Positions 1 to 9,962 are shown, numbered from the stretch's first letter. The stretch is 45,122 nt of DNA from Pseudomonadales bacterium (GCA_019090455.1 JAHRWA010000025.1:1-45122), one strand, 5' to 3'. Numbers and translations: made by a program. The notes: generated from the sequence alone by a model not told the origin.

Positions 1-16
1 ACGAAATGAGTAGCGG

Positions 17-64
17 GCCGTGTCATCTGTGAATATAGTTTCATAGATGACACGGCTTTCTTTT
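17..64 (+). terminator. Intrinsic terminator hairpin upstream of the PQQ protein gene
   Basis: Positions 17-33 pair with 40-56 in a 17-bp stem with one G-T wobble and a 6-base loop, followed by TTTCTTTT. This is a strong Rho-independent terminator in the plus direction. It probably ends a gene lying left of the window. The following 240 bases up to the next gene are AT-rich and I recognise no clear promoter in them. Confidence 0.8.
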
Positions 65-310
65 GAATACCCTACAAGTTACCTCACTTTTTCATTCCTA
101 TCTCATGTAAATATCAAGACAATATCTCTTGCTCTAAATTCACAAATATCCTTTTCCTATTTTTCCCATTAAATTTATTTCACAATATGGTGTAAGCTAT
201 TTGGATTATTAGCGACTAATGGTAGTAGAGTGAGCCTAAAGGCAAAGTAGACCCACGAAATAAGAAACTAGAAGATAGAAAAATAAAAAAATCGCAAAGG
301 ACGCATGATC

Positions 311-2170
311 ATGAAACTATATCGAAGGGCCCTTATTAATCGACGCCAATGGCTATCTCTTTCAATCGTGAGTCTACTCAGTTTGCTTACAGTGAGTTGC
401 ATCAATACAGATATCGGCGGTTGCCCTGCAGATGAAAGACATCTGGAACGCCATGATATCAACTTTACCAATACCGATGTGCATTGGGGATCATGGGGTT
501 ACGATACAAGAAACAATCATCATGCACTGAATGAGTCTCGCATCACTACCGAAAATGTAAATCAGCTGGAACTGAAATGGGCTGCACCCACATCGGGGTC
601 AGTTTCAGCAACGCCCACGGTAGTTGGCGACAACCTTTACTTCCCTGACTGGGGGCCACTGACTAATTTAACATGGCCTGGCGGAAAGTTGTTTGCTCTA
701 GATCGCTGGACCGGCAGTACGGTTTGGTCCCAGAAAATAAACAATTACAACAACAACCGTTTCAATAATATTTCAAGATCAAGTCCTGCCATTAGCGGTG
801 ACTTAATCCTATTGGGTGACTTTCAAAATAAAGTGCCCATGCTCACTTTCTCGGATTGGGTCTTTGAGTCTGTTCGGGAAGCACTGGGGCTGGATGGCGC
901 TTGTGGCGGCTTCTTATATGCAATAAACCGATTCACTGGAGACTTGGTTTGGAAAACTCGTATCGGAACGCTGGAATATGATTCCTTGGTACAGTCTCCC
1001 GTCATCCACAACGATAAAGTTTACATCGGTGTGTCTTCTAACGAATCAATATATGTGAAAGATAAAGATACGCCCTGCTGCCAATTTCGCGGCAATGTTG
1101 CAGCGGTCGATTTACATAACGGTGACATTCTATGGCGTCAATATATGACGATCGATAATGGCGGTGCTTTGGATCAGTTTTCTGGCGCGTCGGTTTGGAG
1201 CGGTGCACCAACAGTAGACCCAAATCGTAATTCACTTTATGTGGGTACCGGCAACAATTATCACGTTCCTGAAAGTTATTCGACTTGCGTCATTGCTGCG
1301 GATGGCAATCAAGAAGCGATAACAACATGTGGTGCTCCCTATACGGACAATCATTTTGATTCTATTGTTGCTATGGATTTGGATACCGGTGCAATCAAAT
1401 GGTCCATGTCGACAGTTCCTTTTGACACATGGACTTCCGCCTGTCGCCTAGACGTAGGTTTCGGGTTACTGGGTGGTGACAGCTTCCATTGCCCTGACCC
1501 TGAAGGACCTGATGCTGATTTTGCTCAGCCACCCATGCTTTACACGATTGAAGTAAACGGCCAACCCGAAGACCGACTTGCCGCAGGAACAAAAGCAGGC
1601 GTGTTCTATTCCATTAATCCTGATAATGGAGAGATCATTTGGCAACGTCAGGTAGGACCCGGTGGCGTCATAGGGGGAATGGAATTTGGTTCTGCCACCG
1701 ATGGCAATCGAATCTATTTACAAAATTCCAACTTTGATCACATACCTTATGTACTGGAAGCAGGGGCTCATGCCGGGGAAGAAATTGTATCAGGTTTTTG
1801 GGCGGCACTGGATGCAACAACCGGTGAACTACTTTGGCAAACGCCAGTCCCGGGCTATCAAGCTCCCTTGGACGGCCCGATTGTCCATCTTGCATGGGGA
1901 GGCGGTAAAGGGGAAGGCTTTTTCAAATGGCCTTTAGGACCACCCACTATCGCCAATGGCGTGGTGTTTGCAGGTGTCTCTGATTTGGAAGGGACCATGG
2001 TAGCAATGGATGCGGCCACCGGAGAAATTCTGTGGCAATATGAATCAGGGGCTTCTGTTGTTGCATCACCCTCTGTTGTGGACGGTCGTCTCTACTGGGG
2101 GTCAGGATATGCATACGGCACCGATGGCAAGCAAATCCTTAGTTTTGGTTTGGCCGGTGATGAGCGTTAA
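311..2170 (+). CDS. PQQ-type beta-propeller lipoprotein (polyvinyl-alcohol-dehydrogenase-like quinoprotein)
   Basis: A 619-residue exported protein. A short basic N-terminus and hydrophobic stretch end in the lipobox-like LTVSC, so it is probably a lipoprotein. The mature part begins with a quinoprotein-like segment (WGSWGYDTRNN) and then shows repeated propeller blades ending in TG.(I/L/V)(L/V)W motifs. A vicinal Cys pair (TPCCQFRG, about residues 256-257) matches the adjacent cysteines of PQQ alcohol dehydrogenases. No CXXCH haem motif is present, so electrons would need a separate acceptor. The ATG at 311 is preferred because AAGGA (297-301) lies 9 bases upstream; the ATG at 305 would be only 3 bases away. 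It stands alone, convergent with the T6SS operon. PQQ binding and substrate are inferred; a BamB-like or purely structural propeller is less likely at this length. Confidence 0.82.
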   Translation: MKLYRRALINRRQWLSLSIVSLLSLLTVSCINTDIGGCPADERHLERHDINFTNTDVHWGSWGYDTRNNHHALNESRITTENVNQLELKWAAPTSGSVSATPTVVGDNLYFPDWGPLTNLTWPGGKLFALDRWTGSTVWSQKINNYNNNRFNNISRSSPAISGDLILLGDFQNKVPMLTFSDWVFESVREALGLDGACGGFLYAINRFTGDLVWKTRIGTLEYDSLVQSPVIHNDKVYIGVSSNESIYVKDKDTPCCQFRGNVAAVDLHNGDILWRQYMTIDNGGALDQFSGASVWSGAPTVDPNRNSLYVGTGNNYHVPESYSTCVIAADGNQEAITTCGAPYTDNHFDSIVAMDLDTGAIKWSMSTVPFDTWTSACRLDVGFGLLGGDSFHCPDPEGPDADFAQPPMLYTIEVNGQPEDRLAAGTKAGVFYSINPDNGEIIWQRQVGPGGVIGGMEFGSATDGNRIYLQNSNFDHIPYVLEAGAHAGEEIVSGFWAALDATTGELLWQTPVPGYQAPLDGPIVHLAWGGGKGEGFFKWPLGPPTIANGVVFAGVSDLEGTMVAMDAATGEILWQYESGASVVASPSVVDGRLYWGSGYAYGTDGKQILSFGLAGDER

Positions 2171-2188
2171 TGGCAAAACCGATCGTTA

Positions 2189-2554
2189 TTAGTTACCCAG
2201 AATAAAGTAAAGAAGACAACCTGCGATAACGATCATTACACCGCTAAGAATTAATAAAAGCTCCCTTCTTTTTAGGGTATTTATTTTTTTATTCGTTTTA
2301 TTCTTAGCGGGATCATCAAAGGAATCATCTGTAACCGAGAGCTTTTCTGCGACTTGTAAAATATCATCGCTATCATCCGAGCCAGCCGTTTTCGGTTTTT
2401 GAATCGAAATTTGAACCGTCTCGTTGCCGCTATTGCTCATAACGAATTCGTCAATTAAATTAGAGCGTTTCATCTGATGGGAAAAACGGTCTAACAATCC
2501 CTGACTATACTGAACATTCAACTCCTTCATTTCTTGATTGATTTTCTTTTCCAT
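2189..2554 (-). CDS. Small C-terminally anchored membrane protein at the end of the T6SS operon
   Basis: 121 residues, not recognised as a named family. The first 95 or so are polar with an acidic stretch near 59-64 (SDDSDD). A KRR patch precedes a single hydrophobic segment at about 99-119 that reaches the C-terminus. This predicts a tail-anchored inner-membrane protein with a cytosolic N-terminal domain. It begins 41 bases after the tagF stop and is the last gene of the minus-strand T6SS operon, ending 18 bases from the convergent PQQ gene. Position suggests a T6SS accessory role, but there is no domain evidence for this. Confidence 0.68.
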   Translation of the reverse strand: MEKKINQEMKELNVQYSQGLLDRFSHQMKRSNLIDEFVMSNSGNETVQISIQKPKTAGSDDSDDILQVAEKLSVTDDSFDDPAKNKTNKKINTLKRRELLLILSGVMIVIAGCLLYFILGN

Positions 2555-2595
2555 CCCTACGCTAAACCTCTATCGACACCTACCCTCTAGTCAAA

Positions 2596-3381
2596 CTAAC
2601 ACCCGACTAAATCATAGGACCTCTGCCAGCCTCGCGGCTCCCAAACCCCATCCAAAAATGAAGCATACATACTGGCATCCGGTAGCTGCGAAGTTAAATT
2701 GAAACTGGGAAGAATATCCTCTGCCCCTTGTGACCACCAAGCGCTGTAGCTCTTGTATTGCTGCCGTACTAGTTTCTCAAACATGAGGGGGAAGATCGTC
2801 GATGGAGACTGTTCAGGAAACTGCATATCTATTTGCAGTGCGGCTCCAGGATCTCCGCTATTTTGACGGCAGGAGTAATCTCCCGACAATTTAAATTCAC
2901 TCGCGAGAACCCGATCATTTAATTCATCAATAGAGAGGCTGTCACTCAGTGCAGCCAGCGCACTGTCTTCGATATCTTGAAACCAATCGCGCCCACGTTC
3001 AAAGAGATCCAATAAACTCGGCGCTTTTACCGGCATGGCAATCGTCAAGGGAAAATAACGCCCGACACTATCAACACTGGGTATTAAAACGCCCGTCCAG
3101 CCTGAATCATCTACCACCCCAGGTGATAAAACAAAGCGCCATATCGGGCTCACGAGATAATGATTAAGCCAGCGCTCCCCCAGTTGTTCTTGGCTAGTGG
3201 CGATGCCGCGTTGCAGCCACTCATCCCAATACCGGATAAAATCGTTATTTAAACGCCGAGAAACAAAATCACCGTGGGCTGGAATTTTCCCATAGATACC
3301 GACCGGTCCAGTTTCAATCGGTACAGCACCAGTGAATTTGGATTGCGTATCTTTTCGTTTTGATTGTGTCGTTTGATTCAT
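2596..3381 (-). CDS. tagF: Type VI secretion-associated protein TagF
   Basis: 261 residues of the TagF/ImpM (DUF2094) family. The N-terminal segment around 27-50 contains the family signature GIYGKIPAHGDFVSRRL, followed by FIRYWDEWLQ. The size is normal for a stand-alone TagF without a fused PppA phosphatase. In Pseudomonas, TagF is a post-translational repressor of T6SS firing that works with the FHA protein (TagH/Fha) and opposes the PpkA phosphorylation pathway. It starts 13 bases after the tssM stop, so the two are almost certainly cotranscribed. No PpkA kinase or PppA phosphatase gene lies in this window. Confidence 0.93.
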   Translation of the reverse strand: MNQTTQSKRKDTQSKFTGAVPIETGPVGIYGKIPAHGDFVSRRLNNDFIRYWDEWLQRGIATSQEQLGERWLNHYLVSPIWRFVLSPGVVDDSGWTGVLIPSVDSVGRYFPLTIAMPVKAPSLLDLFERGRDWFQDIEDSALAALSDSLSIDELNDRVLASEFKLSGDYSCRQNSGDPGAALQIDMQFPEQSPSTIFPLMFEKLVRQQYKSYSAWWSQGAEDILPSFNLTSQLPDASMYASFLDGVWEPRGWQRSYDLVGC

Positions 3382-3394
3382 GACAAGCCCATTC

Positions 3395-6300
3395 TTATAA
3401 TAATTTGGGGCATCGATACTGCCGTAATTCGTTAGTCGAAAATGGGTTCCGCGAACTGCTCGCGAGGATAACGTATTCCGCTTTTCTTCCTTCTGATGAG
3501 AAAGTCACGCGATACTCGTTAGATCGTCGACCTCTTCGTAATTTCGACTGGTCAAGTAATCGAAAAAATGCCCAGGGTCCATCGTATTTTTTCTGTCGTT
3601 TTGATCCATTCAAATCTTCAAATGCGATCCGAACACCTAACTCTTCCGCACTGGGCCATTTAACCGGCTTCTTGATTTTAGGTCCATGGGTGTACTTGAA
3701 TATTTGATCTCCGGAAAACAGTTCAAACCGACTCACACTGGCATCCATTCGATCTGGCTTTAACTGAAACTTAAGTTTTGGACTAGATCCTTTGAAGTAT
3801 ATTTTTCTGATGTTTTCTGCACGTTTAAGCTGATCTAACGCTTCGAAGTTCATCGATATCCCATGACCATCAACAATCTTGGATTTCCAATCGCGCTTTA
3901 TATCAATAAAGGGAGCAAGATACTCCTTTATAAAAGCACTCTGCGCTCCCTCTGGGCCAAAAAATAGTACAAAATCATCGATCGCCAAATCATTCCGAGT
4001 ATTGCTCCATAAGGGATACCGCTGAGCAATACTATTATTGTAAACACTGATCACTTCTGCATCCCACACTCGATTCAGATGTCGCTTTGATTCAGACAGA
4101 AGTAATAACCAACTCTCCTCACCAATCCGGTTAACCCAAAACTGTATTTGCTGAGGTAGGTTTAATGCGTTAACTCGCAATTGACCCAGTACATCTGCAC
4201 CCGCACCCGTCATCCTCACTTTGGAAAATTGATATGATCCTGCCGCCGCATCGCCTGACATGTGAAGCTGGTTTAATTGGTTTTTTAATTGGCTCAATAC
4301 CACCATGGTTCCAGCAAATTTTGTCTGACCCGTTTGGTCTATTTGCATAAGGTTATTAATATCCCGAAATGCTTTGTCCACGATATTAGGTTGCCAGCTG
4401 TCAGGACCTAGACCTTGTAATTTTGCCGCTGTATTTGCCCCTTTACCCGGCTTTAACGATGTTGCGACAACAGGTGTCAGTTCAGTATTCTCCTTGGTCA
4501 ACTGTAAAATATTAATCAGGGGTGAATAGACAGGATCGGTCAGTACCGACATTTTTTGCTGTGTATTATCCCAAGTCTCAAAAGGTTTAACATCTAGTCC
4601 TTTTAGAAAAGTCTGCCAGTGGGCCACATAGTCTTGCAAATAATACTCTTTCACTTTTTCGCTAATGCCTTCGATATCATCTCGGCTAAAATCCTGCCCC
4701 TCTATTTTTCCTACCACCCATTGATCCGCAATGGCTCTCTGGATCACCGGCGAATCAGAACTTAAATCTAAAGACTTATAGCCTGTCTTGGTAAAGAGTT
4801 GCGGCATCAGGTAATGCTTCTCTTTCTCCTTCGCATCAAATATCAGTATTGAAGAATCACCCAGTAAACTCAGCAAATCGACTTTTTGACTGTATTGAAC
4901 ATCGCCTTTAATGCTGTTGTAAATCCGCAGTGCAACAGGCATACGACTCAAGGCACTACGCCCTCTATCTACGATCTGCTGATTAAGGCCGCCGGCTCGC
5001 AAGGGCTGTTGAGTTAAAGCCGCCAAGTGTGCATTGATCGCATCAAAATCACTGGCTCGACCGCTAAAATTTTGGCTCCAGCTTTTCGAAAACCAAGCCT
5101 TAACGAAGTCTGCATTGAACCTTTCAGGCTGCCCTAGCATCAAATAAACTTTAAGCGCATCTTGTAACTCATAATCCTGAAGGTGAGAAACAATATACTG
5201 CTCAGCTTGGCGCCGCAGTCTCGGCAAAAGAATCTCGCTAAGCTGGCTTTGGTAGGCCTCCCCGATCGCTTCGGGAACGGATCCATCATACAAGCCTAAC
5301 GCTTTCAACCATGGCCAACTTTGCTCGGAGAAAAGCCCAACGTTAGCCTGTAATGGCGCGAGAGCCGCGAGCACATGGCCTGGCTCATTATTCCATTCTT
5401 GTAGCTTCGCCTTCTCCGACTTAAATTGCTCCGCGAAATCTTGTGACTGATTTAACAAACTGCCGTACTGAGAAAAACTAAACACCCAAACCACAACAGC
5501 CACTAATGCTGCCCCGACCATCGACCCCATCGCCACGCGCCGCAACAACGTCATTCTTTTTTCATATTGTCGATCGACACCTACAAGCTCACTCTCTGGA
5601 AAAATGACGGACTTTAATAGATGATCGATAAAGAAGCTCTTACCTTGGCTGGCAGAGGCGCGTTGACTTGGGATACGCAGAGAGAACTTTGATGCTACCG
5701 CACTCATCACGCGATCAATGGGATTTCCTTCCTGTGTCGCACTTGTCAAATACACACCACGTAACAAGGGTTTTCGAGAAAAGCGACTATCTGAGAACGT
5801 TTCGTCCACCAATGCGACTAGTGACATCTTCAGTTGGGTAATTTGTAAGGGGAAACCTTGAATTGCAGCTCGACGAGAATAATCCTTTTCTCTATTGAGG
5901 CGCTCAAACACTTGCGTACTAATACGTTCAATTAACTGATCAAGTTCAGCAGCCAAATCATTTTGATTATTAGAGTTTTCATTAAATGTGTAGGTAACTC
6001 CCCAGACCTGCTCTCTCTCGCCTTTACTCAGCCCGCCGAAAAACTCATTAAAGCCTGCCACTAAATCCATTTTTGTCAGCATAAAATAAATGGGGAAATC
6101 AACTCCCAATTGTTGAATCAACTCATCTACCCGCTCCCTAATAACCTTGGCATGATGTTCTCGATTCTGAGCCGGCTGAGTCAATAGATCTTGCGCACTA
6201 ACGGCAATGATCGCTCCATTAATGGGCCGACGCTTGCGGTGTTTTTTTAATAGATCAAGAAACCCCTGCCATGCGCCACTATCCACCACGCGATGACTGT

Positions 6301-6877
6301 CCTGCGTTGTATATCGACCAGCCGTATCGATAAGAACAGCATCATTAGTAAACCACCAATCACAATGACGAGTCCCTCCAACGCCTCCTAATGCGGCTTT
6401 ATCCTTGCCCTTAGCCAAAGGAAACTGCAACCCTGAATTTAACAATGCAGTGGTTTTACCTGAGCCTGGCGGCCCAATAATAATGTACCAAGGTAAATCA
6501 TAGACGGGTTTCTTCGCTCCCGACTTTTTCATTACTTGCAAAGCTTCATCAAAATGGTTTTGCAACAATTTAACTTCTTCAGCAGATTGTGATCCGGACT
6601 CATCAGTGTCAGCTTCAGCTTCACCGCCTTTCATATCATCAAACAATTCCTTCTCTTTCTTTTTATGCATTAATTGCTGACGTAAATTATTTAATCCCCA
6701 TAGGCTAATAATGACAATTAATGCAATCAATCGCGCACTAACCGATGCCAGCGGAGCCACACTCTTTTCACCAAATCGAACCAAGGGTCCACCAAACCAA
6801 ATCACCAACCCCAGAGCAATCAATCCCAATACCGTGAGAAATCTGGGGTCTTTAAGCCAGGTTAAAATTTTGTTCAT
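3395..6877 (-). CDS. tssM: Type VI secretion membrane complex protein TssM (IcmF)
   Basis: 1160 residues, the usual IcmF/TssM length. Two transmembrane segments lie at about 13-29 and 45-62. A cytosolic NTPase domain follows with Walker A GPPGSGKT at 135-142 and a switch-like DTAGRYTTQD. A third transmembrane helix near 446-466 precedes the large periplasmic region, whose C-terminal beta domain contacts TssJ in characterised systems. TssM forms the trans-envelope core with TssL and TssJ. The Walker A motif is intact, as in systems where ATP binding matters. It lies between tssL (95-base gap) and tagF in a single-strand operon. Confidence 0.97.
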   Translation of the reverse strand: MNKILTWLKDPRFLTVLGLIALGLVIWFGGPLVRFGEKSVAPLASVSARLIALIVIISLWGLNNLRQQLMHKKKEKELFDDMKGGEAEADTDESGSQSAEEVKLLQNHFDEALQVMKKSGAKKPVYDLPWYIIIGPPGSGKTTALLNSGLQFPLAKGKDKAALGGVGGTRHCDWWFTNDAVLIDTAGRYTTQDSHRVVDSGAWQGFLDLLKKHRKRRPINGAIIAVSAQDLLTQPAQNREHHAKVIRERVDELIQQLGVDFPIYFMLTKMDLVAGFNEFFGGLSKGEREQVWGVTYTFNENSNNQNDLAAELDQLIERISTQVFERLNREKDYSRRAAIQGFPLQITQLKMSLVALVDETFSDSRFSRKPLLRGVYLTSATQEGNPIDRVMSAVASKFSLRIPSQRASASQGKSFFIDHLLKSVIFPESELVGVDRQYEKRMTLLRRVAMGSMVGAALVAVVVWVFSFSQYGSLLNQSQDFAEQFKSEKAKLQEWNNEPGHVLAALAPLQANVGLFSEQSWPWLKALGLYDGSVPEAIGEAYQSQLSEILLPRLRRQAEQYIVSHLQDYELQDALKVYLMLGQPERFNADFVKAWFSKSWSQNFSGRASDFDAINAHLAALTQQPLRAGGLNQQIVDRGRSALSRMPVALRIYNSIKGDVQYSQKVDLLSLLGDSSILIFDAKEKEKHYLMPQLFTKTGYKSLDLSSDSPVIQRAIADQWVVGKIEGQDFSRDDIEGISEKVKEYYLQDYVAHWQTFLKGLDVKPFETWDNTQQKMSVLTDPVYSPLINILQLTKENTELTPVVATSLKPGKGANTAAKLQGLGPDSWQPNIVDKAFRDINNLMQIDQTGQTKFAGTMVVLSQLKNQLNQLHMSGDAAAGSYQFSKVRMTGAGADVLGQLRVNALNLPQQIQFWVNRIGEESWLLLLSESKRHLNRVWDAEVISVYNNSIAQRYPLWSNTRNDLAIDDFVLFFGPEGAQSAFIKEYLAPFIDIKRDWKSKIVDGHGISMNFEALDQLKRAENIRKIYFKGSSPKLKFQLKPDRMDASVSRFELFSGDQIFKYTHGPKIKKPVKWPSAEELGVRIAFEDLNGSKRQKKYDGPWAFFRLLDQSKLRRGRRSNEYRVTFSSEGRKAEYVILASSSRNPFSTNELRQYRCPKLL

Positions 6878-6972
6878 TCTTTTGTCTCATTATTATTTCT
6901 ATAAATACAAATCCGTTTTAGCAACTTAGTCGCATGGCCAAAAAGCCAAACCCTCAGCAATCCAATTTTGAA

Positions 6973-7839
6973 TTACTCTCTAGATTCAGGCACGCTGTCC
7001 ACTACAAACTGGCTGAAAACGCTAACTACCGGCTCTGCATCCAGGTGCAGCCAAAAACGAAACCCCGAATAAGTTAACAGTACAACGGCCACCATAAATG
7101 CGGCAACCACCCAAAGGGGCACATAATCCGCCATCGTTTTTTGTTTGATTGCATCACTTTCCCAATGAGGCGACAATTCGATTTCGACATTTTGCCGATT
7201 CGTTAATATGCTCTGATATAAATTACCCATCAATGCATCCAGCTCCTGCCGACCACGATCGTTGAGTTTGTACTTCCCTTCAAACCCCAGACTAAGACAC
7301 AAATAAACCAGCTCCAATAGATCAATATTCTGCGCCGGCGCTTGCAATAGCTGATCCAAAATTAAAAATACTTTTACTCCTCCCGTATTTTCATGATGGA
7401 ACGTGCTGAGTAAGGATTTTTGAGTCCAGCCACTTTCAATCCCCCACGGAGTTGAAAGCACGGCTTCATCTAGGGCAGAACAAAGCACATAGCGTGTGGT
7501 CATTACGATTTCTGAGGAATAGTTATCTTGCATAACGACTCGTTCAAATTGAGATAATTCCGCAACCAATTCCTGATACAAGCTATTGATCTGACTATGG
7601 CTCACTGTTTGCCTAAGTTTGCCCAACAAAGCAATCAAGGTGGCGGCGCCACAAACAAGTCCATTCAAGCCTTGATCCACTTTTAACCCTTGATCGATGC
7701 CTCCTCCAATAGGAGCTGTATTGTTCGAGTGTGCCTGTATTGGAGGCTGCATAGGCGCTTGTGGAGATGGTTTTCTACCAGCCCCTCTACCACCGGGGCT
7801 GGGTAGAATAACTGTCTTATCCCCATCATCATCATGCAT
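6973..7839 (-). CDS. tssL: Type VI secretion inner-membrane protein TssL (DotU)
   Basis: 288 residues with a DotU domain from about 55 to 230, including the conserved R/D-rich helix (RYVLCSALDEAVLSTPWG) and ESGWTQKSLL. One transmembrane segment near 245-265 and a short periplasmic tail follow. There is no C-terminal OmpA-like peptidoglycan-binding domain, so wall anchoring must come from another protein. The N-terminus is acidic and then Pro/Gly-rich (VILPSPGGRGAGRKP). I chose the ATG at 7839, 5 bases after the tssK stop, because AAGGG lies about 8 bases upstream. A TTG at 7863 would overlap tssK by 19 bases and has poorer support. Confidence 0.93.
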   Translation of the reverse strand: MHDDDGDKTVILPSPGGRGAGRKPSPQAPMQPPIQAHSNNTAPIGGGIDQGLKVDQGLNGLVCGAATLIALLGKLRQTVSHSQINSLYQELVAELSQFERVVMQDNYSSEIVMTTRYVLCSALDEAVLSTPWGIESGWTQKSLLSTFHHENTGGVKVFLILDQLLQAPAQNIDLLELVYLCLSLGFEGKYKLNDRGRQELDALMGNLYQSILTNRQNVEIELSPHWESDAIKQKTMADYVPLWVVAAFMVAVVLLTYSGFRFWLHLDAEPVVSVFSQFVVDSVPESRE

Positions 7840-7844
7840 ATCAC

Positions 7845-9185
7845 TCACCCTTTTATGGCCCAAAACTCAAGTTCTAACCCAGGAAAATCACCACCCACAT
7901 GCATGGCAAATCCACTGGATTTTTTCATATCCACCCAATATTCACTATTTGTCTCTAACTCGAAATAAGCAAACCCTGCATGGTACGGAATTTGTCTTGG
8001 TGCCACCGGCAAAGCGTACAGCCCAATCCCAGGCATCTGGGCATGCACCAATTGCGTAATTTTCTCTAGCGGCGCTATCTTTACTTGCGCAGGAAACCCA
8101 CTTCGTAATTGCTCTGCCGATAGCTGTGCTTTGGCCGCAATAACAAATGTCGCTGTGGTTATTAAATCGCGATCCTTAATGACCGCCACTTTATATCCAT
8201 TCTTGCGCTCGACTAACTCCATATCGATCGCGGTGCGCTCCGTAACTTGACTCAGACATTCCCTTAAAACGGGGAAGATCGCCATAAAACTTTCCCTCAA
8301 TTGATCATGACGATAGGGTACAAACGTAGGGGGACGTTTTTCAACGCTAGTGAAGGTTGTCAATTCTCCGGCTAATGAAATCAAATATTGATACAAATCC
8401 TGAGGGTGAATCCCATCAACTTCAGTAAAATGTTGCACCATAGGCTCGCAACGATTCACTAACTGCAAGAGCAAATAATCTGCCAGTTCGGCTGAACCCG
8501 ATCGTCCACTGTCCTTTAATCGACCTGCTAGCTCTTCACCACGAGAATTTAGCATGCCTACCAGCTCTGACAAGAAACCATGCAGTCTCGGCGATACTCG
8601 ACTATTCAAACAAGGCGGAATAAATTGGTCATCTAAAATAATTTCTTTGCTATCTCGGCGCTCTACAATACGTGCTACACCAATACAGGCATATCCACTC
8701 AGATCTTGATTACCCAAGATGAGTTGTAAACTCAATTTGCCCACTACAATAGGAGCCATTTCTCCGCTATCAGAGGCATCATCAATAACACCAAACTCTT
8801 TTCCCACAAAACGATGCAAAGCATTATTGTCATCTTGCTGTGTTTCGGACACCTCCTGAGAGCCATATCGTCGTAGGGAAACGGCAAGGTAAACAGTAGT
8901 GCTATGTGTGTTTTCTGGCACATCTATCACCGGCGGCAACTCGTCTATCTCAGGGCAATTGATAGGCGTGCCATCCGGAAAAATACCCACACATCGACTC
9001 AAAGATAACTTACCTAACTTCAATAGGTCTGAGTCAAGTTCATAGTCAATTATTCCCCAGAGATATGAGCCTAAAGAGGAAACTCGAGACTCGATATATT
9101 TTTCAAAATATCTTGTCTCTTGCTGAAAGTGTTGTGGACTCAGGAGCATCCCTTCCTGCCAGATTACCTTGTTCGCGCTACTCAT
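7845..9185 (-). CDS. tssK: Type VI secretion baseplate adaptor TssK
   Basis: 446 residues of the TssK/ImpJ/VasE family. The N-terminus VIWQEGMLLSPQHFQQ is the family hallmark. The C-terminal third contains the conserved patch LVHAQMPGIGLYALPVAPRQ. TssK forms trimers that connect the phage-like baseplate to the TssL/TssM cytoplasmic domains. The stop codon lies 5 bases before the tssL ATG, indicating translational coupling. The start is an ATG at 9185. The upstream neighbour tssJ is 84 bases away on the same strand. Confidence 0.96.
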   Translation of the reverse strand: MSSANKVIWQEGMLLSPQHFQQETRYFEKYIESRVSSLGSYLWGIIDYELDSDLLKLGKLSLSRCVGIFPDGTPINCPEIDELPPVIDVPENTHSTTVYLAVSLRRYGSQEVSETQQDDNNALHRFVGKEFGVIDDASDSGEMAPIVVGKLSLQLILGNQDLSGYACIGVARIVERRDSKEIILDDQFIPPCLNSRVSPRLHGFLSELVGMLNSRGEELAGRLKDSGRSGSAELADYLLLQLVNRCEPMVQHFTEVDGIHPQDLYQYLISLAGELTTFTSVEKRPPTFVPYRHDQLRESFMAIFPVLRECLSQVTERTAIDMELVERKNGYKVAVIKDRDLITTATFVIAAKAQLSAEQLRSGFPAQVKIAPLEKITQLVHAQMPGIGLYALPVAPRQIPYHAGFAYFELETNSEYWVDMKKSSGFAMHVGGDFPGLELEFWAIKG

Positions 9186-9269
9186 AATTAATGCTCACCT
9201 TAATAACATTTACAGTCGGTCTATATCAGCTTCACCAATTTAGCTGATCGTCCATGCAGATCTCGCCGG

Positions 9270-9905
9270 CTAAAATTCGTCTACCACGCCATCATTTGGG
9301 CCACTACTATTTTGTACGCTTTTCCCGCGCTCTTTTAATTTACCATCAGTATCTTTGCGAACTCTTTTTTTCTGATCGCGATTATCGACCTCAGTCACTT
9401 TGCCCTGACGACTACGCGCTTTGCCATCAACCTGCTCTATAGCAAGATTCGACAGTAATAAATTCAACTTCGTCTTTGCATGCGGCTTTACTTCAAAAAC
9501 AACTCGCCCTTCCGCCTTATCGTATTGAGAAAACTCCACTAACATTCCAATAAAACGTGTTGCTGGATTAGCGATAAGCTCTAAACCGCGATCATATCCC
9601 GGTGTAAACTCTTTTAGTCTTCTCAATTTAATCAGATCCTTCCCTAAATATTTTTTGGGATCTTCATATAAATGAATGAAATCCTCTTGAGAGAATTGGC
9701 GAGCATCTTCAAGCTCAAACAAAGTCACTACTACTGGTGAGGGGCGCCCAGCACTATCGGGATTCACATCATCCCAAACTTGAAAATTAAGTAGCACTTT
9801 TGTATCCAAGTTAAGCGTCTTGCCCATTGAAGAGCATCCAGTAACGCCAAAAGATAAGGCGCTAATCAACAGTGCGATCACAACAGGTTTATTTAATCTT
9901 TGCAT
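9270..9905 (-). CDS. tssJ: Type VI secretion outer-membrane lipoprotein TssJ
   Basis: 211 residues from the chosen start. A hydrophobic signal ends in the lipobox FGVTGC followed by SSMG, so it is a lipoprotein. The body (LNFQVWDDVNPDSAGRPSPV, then LFELEDARQF) matches TssJ/VasD, which joins the outer membrane to the TssM periplasmic domain. The ATG at 9905 has AAGGTG about 9 bases upstream, whereas the ATG at 9923 has no ribosome site, so the shorter form is preferred. The C-terminal 50 residues are unusually charged and Lys/Arg/Asp-rich (about 165-211) beyond the usual TssJ core. Confidence 0.93.
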   Translation of the reverse strand: MQRLNKPVVIALLISALSFGVTGCSSMGKTLNLDTKVLLNFQVWDDVNPDSAGRPSPVVVTLFELEDARQFSQEDFIHLYEDPKKYLGKDLIKLRRLKEFTPGYDRGLELIANPATRFIGMLVEFSQYDKAEGRVVFEVKPHAKTKLNLLLSNLAIEQVDGKARSRQGKVTEVDNRDQKKRVRKDTDGKLKERGKSVQNSSGPNDGVVDEF

Positions 9906-9962
9906 TTTTTCTTTCACCTTCATTTAATGAATTCATGTCTATTGGTACATTTCAATAATCAA

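Noticed and set aside
2181..2234. 9-bp inverted repeat GATCGTTAT/ATAACGATC across the stop of the tail-anchored gene
   Set aside because: Loop of 36 bases, partly inside coding sequence, with no T run. It cannot be told from chance, though it could act as a weak convergent-gene element.
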